64,000 nucleotides of DNA from an uncultured Opitutia bacterium (GCA_903839035.1 CAIMAQ010000098.1:1-64000); one strand, 5' to 3'. Counted from the first letter of the stretch, positions 19,978-30,133 are shown. Numbers and translations are program-made. Notes: a model not told the origin generated them from the sequence alone.

Positions 19978-20994
19978 ATGATTTTGCCGCGTTCGTTCCT
20001 CGCCGTTTTCCTGCTCGGTGCCGCCACGCTCGCCCCGGCCACCGCCTCCGCGCGCGCCCGCCCCTCCCGGCCGGCCAGCGTCCCGGATGCCAACGCCTAC
20101 AAGGGCGCCGTCATCATGGACGCCGCCACCGGCAAGGTGCTGTTTGAGGATCACGACGGCGAGGCCAGCCCGCCGGCGAGCATGACCAAGCTCATGACGT
20201 TCCTCGTGCTCCACGATAAACTCCAGAGCGGCGCCCTCACGCTAACCACGCCCGTCACCATCACCGCGTCCGACTCCAAGATCGGCGGCACCCAGGTCTG
20301 GCTGAAAGAAAAGGAAGTCTTCCCGGTCGAGGAGTTGCTCTTCGCCATGATGATCCAGTCCGCCAACGACGCCGCCACCGCCCTCGCGCGCACCGCCGCC
20401 GGCTCCGTGCCGGCCTTCGTGGAATTGATGAATGCCAAGGCGCGGGAAATCGGCATGACGCACACCACCTTCCGGAGCCCTCACGGCCTTCCGCCCGCCA
20501 GCCGCCACCTCGCCGATGGCGACCTGACCACCCCGCTCGATTTCGCCATTCTCAGCCGCCACCTGCTGCTGACCACCGACGTGCTCAAGTACACGTCCGT
20601 CAAGACGCGGAAATTCGGCGAGGGGGTCCGCTCCTTTGACCGCGTCATTGTCATGACCAACCACGACCACCTGCTCGGCAAAGTGGACGGCGTGGACGGC
20701 CTGAAGACCGGCTTCACCAACGGCGCCGGTTTCTGCCTCAGCGCCACCGCCCAGCGCAACGGCCGGCGTCTCATCGTCGTGGTCATGGGCAGCTCGGATT
20801 CCAAGACCCGCGACGTCAAAGTCGCCGAGCTCATCGAGCGCGGCTTTGCCGCCATGCCGCTCACCGGTTCGACCTTCACGCCGCAGACCGGTCCCGCCCC
20901 CGAGCCTTCGCCGGTCACGGCGGCCCCGCTCCCCGCGCCCGCCGGCAGCCCCGCGATCAAGTTCTCCCTGCCCCCGCCCGCCCCCAAGAAGTGA
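19978..20994 (+). CDS. D-alanyl-D-alanine carboxypeptidase (PBP5/6 type)
   Basis: 338 residues. The signal peptide covers about residues 1-27 (MILPRSFLAVFLLGAATLAPATASARA). The serine peptidase S11 domain has all three motifs: SMTK with nucleophile S68 and K71, SAN at 128-130, and KTG near 243. It trims the terminal D-Ala from peptidoglycan stem peptides in the periplasm. The C-terminus is a Pro/Ala-rich tail (PAPEPSPVTAAPLPAPAG...) rather than the amphipathic membrane anchor typical of DacA/DacC, so attachment may differ. It is followed by hemF with an 85-nt gap. Confidence 0.93.
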   Translation: MILPRSFLAVFLLGAATLAPATASARARPSRPASVPDANAYKGAVIMDAATGKVLFEDHDGEASPPASMTKLMTFLVLHDKLQSGALTLTTPVTITASDSKIGGTQVWLKEKEVFPVEELLFAMMIQSANDAATALARTAAGSVPAFVELMNAKAREIGMTHTTFRSPHGLPPASRHLADGDLTTPLDFAILSRHLLLTTDVLKYTSVKTRKFGEGVRSFDRVIVMTNHDHLLGKVDGVDGLKTGFTNGAGFCLSATAQRNGRRLIVVVMGSSDSKTRDVKVAELIERGFAAMPLTGSTFTPQTGPAPEPSPVTAAPLPAPAGSPAIKFSLPPPAPKK

Positions 20995-21067
20995 TCGGCT
21001 GCGCCCCGTCGCCGCCGACCGGCCTTGCGATGGAAATTGGCTTCGCCCCGGCACGGTTCTGTATTGA

Positions 21068-22101
<1,034 letters not shown>

Positions 22102-22105
22102 TCCC

Positions 22106-23137
22106 ATGACATCTAGAGAACGTTTCCTCGCCGCCTGTGCCTGCACTCCCCTCGAGCGTCCCCCACTCTGGATCATGCGCCAGGCCGGCCGTTACCTGCC
22201 GGAATACCGCGCGTTGAAGGCCAAATCCTCCTTCCTGGAGATGGTCCGCACGCCCGCGCTCGCCGCCGAGGTCACGCTCCAGCCGCTCCAGCGGTTCCCC
22301 GGCCTCGACGCCGCCATCCTCTTCTCCGACATCCTCGTCATTCCTGAGGCCCTCGGCCAGGGTTACCGTTTCCGCGATGAGGGTGGCATCGGGATGGACT
22401 ACCGCCTCGACACCCGCGCCCAGATCGACGCCCTCGCCCCCGCCGCCGCCGTCCCCGAGAAGCTCCGCTATGTCGCCGACGCCCTCGTCCTCCTGAAAAA
22501 GGAACTCGCCGGTCAAAAAGCTCTGCTCGGCTTCGGCGGCTCCCCGTGGACGCTCGCGACCTACATGGTTGAGGGCGGCAGCTCCGACGAGTTTGAGCGC
22601 ATCAAGCTGCTTTTCTACACCGACCGGGCCACCTTTGACGCCCTGCTGGAAAAACTGACCGCCGCGCTAATCGCGTATTTCCAGATGCAGATCCGAGCCG
22701 GGGCGGACGCCATCCAGATTTTCGACTCGTGGGGCGGCATCATTGCCGGCCCCGACTACGAAGCCGCCTCGCTCAAGTGGATCCGCCAGATCGTCGCCGC
22801 GCTGCCCAAGGATTTCCCCGTCATTCTCTACGCCAAGGGCACGGCCCCGCACCTCACCGACCAGGCGTTTACCGGCGTGCGGGTGCTGAGCGTGGACTGG
22901 ACCAACGACCTCTCGATTGTCCGCCGCACTTTGCCGGCGAATGTCGCCGTGCAGGGCAATCTCGACCCCGTCCTCCTCAACACCACGCCCGCCATCGTCG
23001 CGCGCGAGACCGCCAAGCTGCTGGAATCGATGCGCGGCACCGCCGGACACATCTTCAACCTCGGCCACGGCATCCTCCCGCAGGCCAAGATCGAGTGCTT
23101 CGAGGCCCTCGTCTCCACCGTCACCTCGTGGAAGTAG
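22106..23137 (+). CDS. hemE: Uroporphyrinogen decarboxylase
   Basis: 343 residues. It removes four acetate carboxyls from uroporphyrinogen III to give coproporphyrinogen III, the substrate of HemF. Conserved motifs: PPLWIMRQAGRYLPEYR (substrate-binding Arg region), FSDILVIPEALGQ (catalytic Asp), GFGGSPWTLATYMVEGG, and FDSWGG, with FNLGHGILPQ near the end. Length is normal. It lies between hemF and hemG, almost certainly co-transcribed. The start codon is embedded in an inverted-repeat leader rather than behind a Shine-Dalgarno site. Confidence 0.97.
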   Translation: MTSRERFLAACACTPLERPPLWIMRQAGRYLPEYRALKAKSSFLEMVRTPALAAEVTLQPLQRFPGLDAAILFSDILVIPEALGQGYRFRDEGGIGMDYRLDTRAQIDALAPAAAVPEKLRYVADALVLLKKELAGQKALLGFGGSPWTLATYMVEGGSSDEFERIKLLFYTDRATFDALLEKLTAALIAYFQMQIRAGADAIQIFDSWGGIIAGPDYEAASLKWIRQIVAALPKDFPVILYAKGTAPHLTDQAFTGVRVLSVDWTNDLSIVRRTLPANVAVQGNLDPVLLNTTPAIVARETAKLLESMRGTAGHIFNLGHGILPQAKIECFEALVSTVTSWK

Positions 23138-23171
23138 CCCCGGCCTCAGCCTGTCACCACTCCCGTCGGAA

Positions 23172-23200
23172 TAATTCGCGTCAATCCGCGTAATTCGTGG
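23172..23200 (+). repeat. Stuttered repeat overlapping the hemG start
   Basis: Three 9-10-nt units of the type AATTCGCGT, AATCCGCGT, AATTCGTGG run into the hemG GTG start at 23197. The start codon itself is part of the last unit, and no ribosome-binding sequence is present. Confidence 0.5.
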
Positions 23201-24570
23201 GCTCCTCCGCTCCCAAATCGATCGCCATCCTCGGTGCCGGCATCACCGGTCTGACCGCCGCCCACCGGCTCACCCAGCGCGGGCACCGGGTCCGTCTCTT
23301 CGAGCAATCCAGCCGCGTCGGCGGTGCTATCCGCAGCGAAAACACCGGCGGCTGGCTCATCGAGGCCGGTCCCAACACGATCGTCACCGGCGAGCCCGCC
23401 CTGACCTCCCTACTCGCCGAAATCGGCCTCACCAGCGCCTGCGTGGCCGCCAGCCCCGCGGCCAAACACCGCTATATCGTCCGTCGCGGACGTCCGGTCG
23501 CCGCCCCGCACTCGCTGGCGTCCTTCCTGGGCTCGTCCCTGCTTTCCCCGGCCGCCAAGATCCGACTGCTCGTCGAACTGGTGTCAGGCCGCCGGCTGCG
23601 GACCGCGGACCTCAGCCTCGAGGACTTCATCCGCTCCCATTTCGGCCAAGAGATCGTCAACTACGCCCTCAACCCGTTTGTGAGCGGGATCTACGCCGGC
23701 AACCCGCAAAAATTATCCGCGCGCTACTCCTTTCCCAAGCTCTGGGAACTCGAGAAGGCCCACGGCTCACTCCTGCGCGGCCTGCTCGCCACCGCCAAGG
23801 CTCGTCGCGCCCGCGGCGAGCCCCGGCCGGGGATCATCTCGTTCGCCCAGGGCCTGCAGACGCTTCCGCTAGCCCTGGCGGCCCGCCTGCCGGCAGGTGT
23901 GCTCACACTCAACGCCCGGCTCGAGGGCCTCGTGCCCGGCGCCCAGTGGAATGTCATCTGGCACGACGGACACGCGGCCCAGACCGAGACGTTCGACGCC
24001 GTGATCACCGCCCTGCCCGCCCCGGCCCTCGCGGCACTCCGCGTCGGTCCGCTCGCGGAGCGTCCCCTCGCCGGCCTCGACACCATCGACCATCCCCCCG
24101 TCGCCTCGCTTTTCCTGGGTTTCCGCCGGGAACAGGTGGCCCATCCGCTGGACGGCTTTGGCCTGCTGGTGCCGGCCGTCGAACACCGCTCGGTCCTCGG
24201 CGTGTTGTTCTCCTCATCGCTGTTTGCCGGGCGCGCCCCGGACGGTCATGTCGCGCTCACCGTCATGGTGGGTGGCGCGCGGGAGCCGGAAGTCGCCTCG
24301 CTTCCGCCCGACCGGCTGCTCGCGCGCATCCGCCCCGACCTCACCGAACTGCTCGGGGTCTCCGGCGAACCGGTCTTCACGCGCCACACGCTTTGGCCGC
24401 GGGCTATTCCCCAATATAATCTGGGCTATGAGCACCACCTCGGCGCGATGGCGGCTTGCGAGCGCGCGAATCCGGGCCTGTTCATCGGCGGCCAGGCCCG
24501 CGACGGCATCGCCCTGCCCGCCTGTATCGCGGCCGGTGAGGCCCTGGCGGCGCGGGCGGTGCCGGCCTGA
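23197..24570 (+). CDS. hemG: Protoporphyrinogen oxidase, FAD-dependent
   Basis: 457 residues starting at GTG (VGSSAPKSIAILGAGITGLTAAHRL). The FAD-binding GAGITG motif follows at once, with the GG doublet region FEQSSRVGGAIRSE. The C-terminal flavin-binding end (PGLFIGGQARDGIALPACIAAGEALA) is typical of the HemY/PPOX family. It oxidises protoporphyrinogen IX to protoporphyrin IX, the step after HemF; with hemF and hemE upstream this completes the late oxygen-dependent branch short of ferrochelatase. Some HemY-type enzymes act on coproporphyrinogen instead, but the presence of hemF favours the classic route. The symbol hemG is used functionally; it is not the E. coli flavodoxin-type HemG. Confidence 0.9.
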   Translation: MGSSAPKSIAILGAGITGLTAAHRLTQRGHRVRLFEQSSRVGGAIRSENTGGWLIEAGPNTIVTGEPALTSLLAEIGLTSACVAASPAAKHRYIVRRGRPVAAPHSLASFLGSSLLSPAAKIRLLVELVSGRRLRTADLSLEDFIRSHFGQEIVNYALNPFVSGIYAGNPQKLSARYSFPKLWELEKAHGSLLRGLLATAKARRARGEPRPGIISFAQGLQTLPLALAARLPAGVLTLNARLEGLVPGAQWNVIWHDGHAAQTETFDAVITALPAPALAALRVGPLAERPLAGLDTIDHPPVASLFLGFRREQVAHPLDGFGLLVPAVEHRSVLGVLFSSSLFAGRAPDGHVALTVMVGGAREPEVASLPPDRLLARIRPDLTELLGVSGEPVFTRHTLWPRAIPQYNLGYEHHLGAMAACERANPGLFIGGQARDGIALPACIAAGEALAARAVPA

Positions 24571-24582
24571 AGGCATCTCCCC

Positions 24583-24610
24583 TTGACTCACTCTGCGCGG
24601 GGCCTAGCCT
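24583..24610 (+). promoter_or_regulatory. Possible sigma-70-type promoter of ileS
   Basis: TTGACT (24583-24588), 16-nt spacer, TAGCCT (24605-24610), ending 17 nt before the ileS ATG at 24628. The spacing and TAGNNT -10 form match the candidate upstream of the gene at 13989. It suggests ileS has its own promoter rather than depending on the heme genes. Confidence 0.4.
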
Positions 24611-24627
24611 CGCGCGTTTTCTTTGGC

Positions 24628-27480
24628 ATGGCGCACGAACTTAAAGACACGCTGCAGCTCCCTAAAACGGACTTCCCCATGCGGGCCGGCCTGGCCCAGC
24701 GCGAGCCCGGTCGCGTCGCGCACTGGGAGAAAATGGGGCTCTACGAGGCGATTCAGCGGAATCGTGCCGGGGCCCCGACCTTCGTATTACACGACGGCCC
24801 GCCCTTCACCAACGGCGACGTCCACATCGGCACCGCGCTGAACAAAACCCTCAAGGACCTGCTCAACCGCTACAAGTCCATGCGCGGCTTCCGCACGCCG
24901 TACGTCCCAGGCTGGGACTGCCACGGCCTGCCAATCGAGCAGAAGGTCACCAGCGAGCTCCGGGCCAAGAACGAGACTGTCACGACCGCCCAGCTGCGGG
25001 CAAAGTGCGACGCCTTTTCCGAGTCCTGGATCGCCAAGCAAACCGCCCAGTTCAAGCGCCTCGGCGTCCTGGGTGACTGGCAGCACGAGTACAAGACCAA
25101 GGCGCCCGCCTTCGAGGCGGACATCGTCCGGACCTTCGCCGCGTTCGTCGAAAACGGCCTGACCTACCGCGCCAAGAAGCCGGTGTACTGGTCCATCCCT
25201 TTTGAAACCGCCCTCGCCGAGGCCGAGATCGAGTACAAGGACCACACCTCCATCGCCATCTGGGTGAAGTTCCTCGTGCCGGCCGGCGAGGCCGCGAAGT
25301 TTGGCCTGCCCACGGACAAGCCGCTCTACCTCGTCATCTGGACGACCACGCCCTGGACGATCCCCGCGAACCTCGCGATCGCGCTGCACCCGACCGTGGA
25401 CTACGTTGTCGCGGATGTCGGCGCCGAGCGTCTGATTGTCGCCGAGGCCCTGCTCGGCTCCGTGCTGTCCGCCGCCAAGATCGAAGCCGCTCCGGCCATC
25501 GTCGCCACGCGTAAGGGCGCCGAACTCGAACATCTCGCCGCCCGCCACCCCTTCATCGACCGCGCCTCGCCCGTCGTGCTCGCCGACTATGTCACGACCG
25601 ACAGCGGCACCGGCGCTGTGCACACCGCGCCCGGTCACGGCGCGGACGACTATCTCACCGGCCTGAAGTACAAGCTCGAGATCTACTGCCCCGTCGGTGA
25701 CGACGGCAAATACCTCGATGACGGGCGCGTCCCCGCCGACTTGGTCGGCCTCACCACTCTCGAGACCGTCGAGGACCTTGCCGCCAAGAAGCCCGCGCCC
25801 GCCAACCTCGCGGTCCTGAAGAAACTTGCCGCCGCCAACGCCCTGCTGGCCAAGGCCAAGTATGCGCACAGCTACCCGCACTGCTGGCGCTCCAAGACCC
25901 CGATCATCTTCCGCGCGGTGGACCAGTGGTTCGTCGCCCTCGACAAAAACCACACCCGCACCACCGCCCTGGCCGAGATCGGTAAAATCGCCGCGCACCA
26001 GGGCTGGATCCCCGCGTGGGGCGAGGCCCGCATCCGCGGCGCCGTCGAGTCGCGCCCGGACTGGTGCATCAGCCGCCAGCGTTCCTGGGGCGTGCCCATC
26101 CCCGCGTTCTTTGACGCGAAGAAAAACGCCTTCCTCGACGCCGGCGTCGCCCGCGCCGTTGCGGACAAGCTCGAAAAACTTGGTTCCAACTTCTGGTACG
26201 ACGCCACCCCCGCGCAAATCCTCGAGGGCGTGAAGCTCCCCGCTGGCTGGCCGGCGGCCGCCGAGCTCACCTGCGGACGCGACACGCTCGATGTGTGGAT
26301 CGACTCGGGTTCCTCTCACGCCGCCGTGTTGCGACACGGCCAGGGCGGCACATCTTGGCCCGCCGACCTCTACCTCGAGGGCAGCGACCAGCACCGCGGC
26401 TGGTTCCAGTCCTCGCTCTGGACCAGCGTGATCGCCTACGGCGCCGCGCCGTACAAGGCCGTCCTCACCCACGGCTTCATCGTCGACCAGGAGCGCAACA
26501 AGATTTCCAAGAGCAGCTCCTACGAAAAGCCCCAGACCAGCGATGCCTACATCGGTGAATATGGCGCCGACGTCATCCGCCTCTGGATCACCTCGCAGGA
26601 TTTCCGCGACGACATCCCAATCTCGAAAGAGATCCTCGGGCACGTTGGCGAAACCTACCGGCTCATCCGCAATACCTTCCGCTACCAGATCTCGAACCTG
26701 TTCGACTTCGACGCGGCCCGCGACGCCGTGCCCGTCGCGCAGCTCGACACGCTCGACCGCTGGGCCCTGCACCAGACCGCGGTGCTGGTGCGCGAGTGCA
26801 CCGCGGCCTACGACGCCTACGAGTTCCACCGGGTTTACCAGCTCTGCAACCAGTTCTGCTCGGTCACGCTCTCCGCGACGTACCACGACATCCTGAAGGA
26901 CCGGCTCTACACGCTCGGCACCCACTCCCCGCTCCGGCGCTCCTCGCAGACCGCGATCCACCACATCTTCCGCGCGCTGGTGAAACTCCTCGCGCCCATC
27001 CTGACCTTCACCGCGGACGAGGCCTGGTCCTTCGCCACGACCGGCAAGGAATACTCCGCCGACTCCATCCACCTCCAGGACTGGCCCGTCGCTCCGGCCG
27101 AGTGGACCAGTCCCGCGCTGGAATCCGAGGTTGCCGCGCTGCTCAAGGTCCGCGCGCAGGTCAACGAGGCCATCGAGCCCCACCGCGCGGCGGGCAAACT
27201 CGGGAAATCCCTCGACGCCGAGGCCACACTCACCGGCGCACCACAAGACGAAAATTTTCGCCTGCTGGAAAAACACCGCGACTTTCTACCAGAACTTTTT
27301 ATTGTCTCTCATGTCACTCTAACGCCCTCCGCCGGAACTGCACTCGGGGTCCAGGTCCGCTCCTGCAGCGAGCTTGGCCACGTGCGTTGTCCCCGCTGCT
27401 GGCGCTGGGTTCCAGCCCTCGAAACCAATCCCACCTACGGCGACGTTTGCCCCCGCTGCATTGACGCCCTGAAAACCTGA
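24628..27480 (+). CDS. ileS: Isoleucyl-tRNA synthetase
   Basis: 950-residue class I synthetase. Class motif GDVHIGTALNK (HIGH equivalent, about residue 64), CP1 editing domain (TTTPWTIPANLAIALHP, TAPGHGADDY), KISKS (KMSKS equivalent, about residue 624), anticodon-binding domain, and a C-terminal zinc finger with two CxxC pairs (CPRCW and CPRC). This is the bacterial IleS1-type layout. I start at the ATG at 24628 (MAHELKDTLQLPKTDFPMR) because homology begins there; the upstream ATG-like frame would overlap the promoter. The DksA-like gene and lspA follow within 30 nt each. Confidence 0.97.
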   Translation: MAHELKDTLQLPKTDFPMRAGLAQREPGRVAHWEKMGLYEAIQRNRAGAPTFVLHDGPPFTNGDVHIGTALNKTLKDLLNRYKSMRGFRTPYVPGWDCHGLPIEQKVTSELRAKNETVTTAQLRAKCDAFSESWIAKQTAQFKRLGVLGDWQHEYKTKAPAFEADIVRTFAAFVENGLTYRAKKPVYWSIPFETALAEAEIEYKDHTSIAIWVKFLVPAGEAAKFGLPTDKPLYLVIWTTTPWTIPANLAIALHPTVDYVVADVGAERLIVAEALLGSVLSAAKIEAAPAIVATRKGAELEHLAARHPFIDRASPVVLADYVTTDSGTGAVHTAPGHGADDYLTGLKYKLEIYCPVGDDGKYLDDGRVPADLVGLTTLETVEDLAAKKPAPANLAVLKKLAAANALLAKAKYAHSYPHCWRSKTPIIFRAVDQWFVALDKNHTRTTALAEIGKIAAHQGWIPAWGEARIRGAVESRPDWCISRQRSWGVPIPAFFDAKKNAFLDAGVARAVADKLEKLGSNFWYDATPAQILEGVKLPAGWPAAAELTCGRDTLDVWIDSGSSHAAVLRHGQGGTSWPADLYLEGSDQHRGWFQSSLWTSVIAYGAAPYKAVLTHGFIVDQERNKISKSSSYEKPQTSDAYIGEYGADVIRLWITSQDFRDDIPISKEILGHVGETYRLIRNTFRYQISNLFDFDAARDAVPVAQLDTLDRWALHQTAVLVRECTAAYDAYEFHRVYQLCNQFCSVTLSATYHDILKDRLYTLGTHSPLRRSSQTAIHHIFRALVKLLAPILTFTADEAWSFATTGKEYSADSIHLQDWPVAPAEWTSPALESEVAALLKVRAQVNEAIEPHRAAGKLGKSLDAEATLTGAPQDENFRLLEKHRDFLPELFIVSHVTLTPSAGTALGVQVRSCSELGHVRCPRCWRWVPALETNPTYGDVCPRCIDALKT

Positions 27481-27507
27481 GCTTTCTTACCCTCCCCAAT
27501 TCTCCCC

Positions 27508-28425
27508 ATGGCTAAACACAAATCGAAACCGCCCGCGAAAAAGCCCGCTGCGAAATCCGCCAAGCCCGTGACCAAGAAGTCCCCGACTCCTGCGCGGAAA
27601 GCTGCCCCGGCTCCGAAGCCGGCTCCGAAGCCGGCGGCGGCGGCCGGCAAGGCTCCCAGACCTTCCATGGAAAAACCGTCCAAGAAAACCACTTTGCGCG
27701 ATAACATCCTCAAGCTGAAGCAGAAGGCTCCCGTGAAGCCCATCGCCTTCAGCCTCGACGAGGTCCGCGCCATCGCGAAAACCGTCACCAGCAAGGCCGC
27801 CGCCCCGCTGGCCAAGGGTGCCAAGGCGCCCGTCAAGGCCCCGGTGAAGGTCCTCGAACTGCCCAAGACCAAGCCGCACCACATCAAGGCCGCCTCGCTC
27901 TCCGAAATCCTCGGCTTCAACCCGAAGCGCGCCAAGGCCCCCATTCCCGACGAAGGCAAGGACGTGCCCGAGAAGTTCAAGCGCTTCTACAAGCTGCTCC
28001 TGGACCTCCGCAACCACCTCACCGCCGGCATCACCCTCCACTCCGAGGAGACGCTGAAGCGTTCCAGCAAGGACGACAGCGGCGACCTTTCGAGCTACGG
28101 CCAGCACATGGCCGACGCCGGCACCGACACCTTCGACCGCGACTTTGCCCTGAGCCTCGTCTCGAGCGAGCAGGAAGCGCTTTCCGAGATCGATGCCGCC
28201 ATCAAGCGCATCCATGCCGGCACCTACGGCATCTGCGAAATCACCCAGAAGCCCATCTCGAAGGACCGCCTGCTCGCCGTGCCGTTCACGCGGCACTCGG
28301 CCGAGGCCCAGAAGGGTCTCGAGCGCAACCGCTACCGGGCCCGCACGGCCGGCGGCCTCTTCGGCGAACTCGGCGAAGAGGGTGGCAAGATCTCCGACGA
28401 CAGCGGCAGCAGCGGGGAGGAGTAA
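27508..28425 (+). CDS. TraR/DksA-family protein with a long Lys/Ala/Pro-rich N-terminal tail
   Basis: 305 residues in two parts. Residues 1 to about 120 are highly basic and low complexity (repeated KPAAKSAKP, APKPAPKPAAAAGK), like a histone H1 tail. Residues about 150-290 resemble DksA/TraR: a helical coiled-coil hairpin (FKRFYKLLLDLRNHLTAGI... EQEALSEIDAAIKRIHAGTYGICE) and then the place of the zinc finger. Only one cysteine (GICEITQKPI) remains of the four usual ligands; RLLAVPFTRHSAEAQ has lost the second pair. DksA relatives bind RNA polymerase through the secondary channel. The tail suggests DNA or RNA binding as well (inference). It lies between ileS and lspA, an order I recall also around Chlamydia dksA-lspA. 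Confidence 0.85.
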   Translation: MAKHKSKPPAKKPAAKSAKPVTKKSPTPARKAAPAPKPAPKPAAAAGKAPRPSMEKPSKKTTLRDNILKLKQKAPVKPIAFSLDEVRAIAKTVTSKAAAPLAKGAKAPVKAPVKVLELPKTKPHHIKAASLSEILGFNPKRAKAPIPDEGKDVPEKFKRFYKLLLDLRNHLTAGITLHSEETLKRSSKDDSGDLSSYGQHMADAGTDTFDRDFALSLVSSEQEALSEIDAAIKRIHAGTYGICEITQKPISKDRLLAVPFTRHSAEAQKGLERNRYRARTAGGLFGELGEEGGKISDDSGSSGEE

Positions 28426-28442
28426 GCCGCCCCTGCCCTCCT

Positions 28443-28982
28443 GTGCCGCCCGACGCGCCCACCCCTGAGACCCCACCGGCGGTCGCCCCGGTTCCCCTCC
28501 ACCGCCGCTGGTTCGCTTACCGCGTGCTGCTGGCGCTATTCCTGGCCGTGGTGGCACTCGACCAGGCCAGCAAGGCTTGGATCAACGCCCACGTGCCGCT
28601 CGGCACCTACGGCCCGCCCTTTCGCATCACGGTCATCAAGGGCTTCCTCTACATCGTCCACGTCGGTAACACCGGCGCAGCGTGGAGCATGCTCACCGGC
28701 CGCAGCGTCCTCCTCGCTTCCCTCGCTGCCGCCACCCTGCTGGGAATCTTCTTCTGGCGCCGCGCGCTTGGCCTGCGGGACCGGACCGCCCAGGTCAGTT
28801 TCGGCCTCCTATGTGGCGGCATCATGGGCAACCTCACCGACCGCCTGAGCTACGGCCATGTGATCGATTTTCTGGATTTCCACTTCGGCAACTACGTCTA
28901 CCCGACGTTCAACATCGCCGACTCAGCCATTTGCGTTGGGGTGCTGCTGTACCTCGTCCACTCCCTGCGCCAGCCGGAGTAG
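28443..28982 (+). CDS. lspA: Signal peptidase II (prolipoprotein signal peptidase)
   Basis: 179-residue inner-membrane aspartyl protease that removes signal peptides from diacylated prolipoproteins. Four hydrophobic helices are visible (first at YRVLLALFLAVVALDQASKAW). The two catalytic aspartates are in GNLTDRL (near residue 133) and FNIADSAI (near residue 160), with NTGAAWS before them. It starts at GTG (28443), 17 nt after the DksA-like stop, so it is the last gene of the ileS transcript. A proline-rich N-terminal stretch of about 20 residues precedes the first helix. Confidence 0.96.
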   Translation: MPPDAPTPETPPAVAPVPLHRRWFAYRVLLALFLAVVALDQASKAWINAHVPLGTYGPPFRITVIKGFLYIVHVGNTGAAWSMLTGRSVLLASLAAATLLGIFFWRRALGLRDRTAQVSFGLLCGGIMGNLTDRLSYGHVIDFLDFHFGNYVYPTFNIADSAICVGVLLYLVHSLRQPE

Positions 28983-29009
28983 ACTGAAACGCGCGGCGCT
29001 TCAGCCGGA

Positions 29010-29160
29010 GATCGAAATTCGAAGTTCGGAGTTCGAAATACCGACTGCAGACCGGCCCAGGAGGGTTGGATCATCGCACACCTCTGAGGGTAGATCTCAA
29101 CGCTTTCGCTGGACCATCCGCCCCCGAACTCTGATCTGCGCTCTCCGAACTCCAAACGTG
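29010..29160. repeat. Repeat-bearing spacer between lspA and yicC
   Basis: The 195-nt gap between convergent genes holds a stuttered word (GAAATTCGAAGTTCGGAG) at about 29014-29040. A partial inverted counterpart carries CTCCGAACT at 29143-29151, reverse complement of AGTTCGGAG at 29023-29031. No gene is supported here. It may act as a shared terminator, but T-runs are absent. Confidence 0.5.
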
Positions 29161-29177
29161 AACTGACGGCGCCGCCG

Positions 29178-30050
29178 TTATTCCACGTTGGCCATCTGCT
29201 CGCGTACCCGCTCGAGCTCGTTCTTCAGCTCGATCACGGCGCGGGAAATGGCCAGGTCGTTCGCCTTGCTGCCGATGGTGTTCACCTCGCGGCCGATTTC
29301 CTGAAGGATAAACTCGGATTTCCGGCCGACCTCGCCGTCGGATTTGATCAGCGAGGTGAACTGCTCGAAATGGCTCCGGAGCCGCGTCAGCTCCTCCGTC
29401 ACATCGCAGCGGTCGGCAAACAGTGCGATCTCCTTCAACACCCGCTCGTCGTTCACGTCCAAGTCGAGTCCGGCCTGCCGCAGCCGCGCCAGCAACTGCT
29501 CGCGGTAGCCCGCCGTGACGTGCGGCGCGCGGGCCCCGACCGTCTCGACCTGGTTGCGCAGGGTGTTCAGCCGCGTGATAAAATCGATCAGCAGAGCCTC
29601 GCCTTCGCGGGCACGCATGGCCCCGAAGCCGCGCAGCGCCTCGGCCAGCGCCGCCTTGACCACCGGGGCGGCCTCCTCGGCCGGCGGCAACTCCGCGTTC
29701 TTCCGGCGGGAATTCGCAATGGACCAGAGCAGCTCCGCCGTGGGTTGAAAGCTCACCCCGCGTGCATCCGCCAGGTCCGACAACCGGTCCAGCACGGCGC
29801 CGATCTCCACCTCGTCCCAGACGAGCTCGCTGGTGCCGTTTTCGCCCGTCAGCTCGATGACGACGCTGACCCGGCCGCGCGATGCCACTTTGCGCACCTG
29901 TTCGCCGACTGCGGCCTCGAGGCTCTCCCACTCCTCTGGCAGCTTGATCGCGAGATCGAGGGTCTTCCGGTTCACCGAGCTGACCTGGACCGTAAGTGTG
30001 TACGTGCCCAACGTTGCGATTCCGCGTCCATAGCCCGTCATGCTTTTCAT
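29178..30050 (-). CDS. yicC: YicC family protein (putative endoribonuclease)
   Basis: 290 residues, exact family length. The N-terminus MKSMTGYGRG is the family signature, and the C-terminal domain (DUF1732) contains RCDVTEELTRLRSHFEQF and GRKSEFILQEIGREVNTIGSKANDL, which are highly conserved. E. coli YicC has been linked to RNA turnover and ribonuclease activity; the role here is by family only. It is divergent from nothing close on its left (lspA is convergent). An inverted repeat lies just upstream, between it and trpB. Confidence 0.95.
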   Translation of the reverse strand: MKSMTGYGRGIATLGTYTLTVQVSSVNRKTLDLAIKLPEEWESLEAAVGEQVRKVASRGRVSVVIELTGENGTSELVWDEVEIGAVLDRLSDLADARGVSFQPTAELLWSIANSRRKNAELPPAEEAAPVVKAALAEALRGFGAMRAREGEALLIDFITRLNTLRNQVETVGARAPHVTAGYREQLLARLRQAGLDLDVNDERVLKEIALFADRCDVTEELTRLRSHFEQFTSLIKSDGEVGRKSEFILQEIGREVNTIGSKANDLAISRAVIELKNELERVREQMANVE

Positions 30051-30065
30051 AGAAAATAATAATTA

Positions 30066-30126
30066 ACCACGAAGGACACAAAGCGCACGAAGAGATTGCT
30101 GCCTTGGTCTTCGCGTGCTTCGTGGT
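30066..30126. repeat. Inverted repeat between trpB and yicC
   Basis: Arms 30066-30083 and 30109-30126 pair at 15 of 18 positions, built from the words ACCACGAAG and CTTCGTGGT. The left arm itself stutters (ACGAAG, ACAAAG, ACGAAG at about 9-nt steps). It lies 8 nt after the trpB stop and 16 nt before the yicC start, both on the minus strand. Confidence 0.7.
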
Positions 30127-30133
30127 GAACCAA

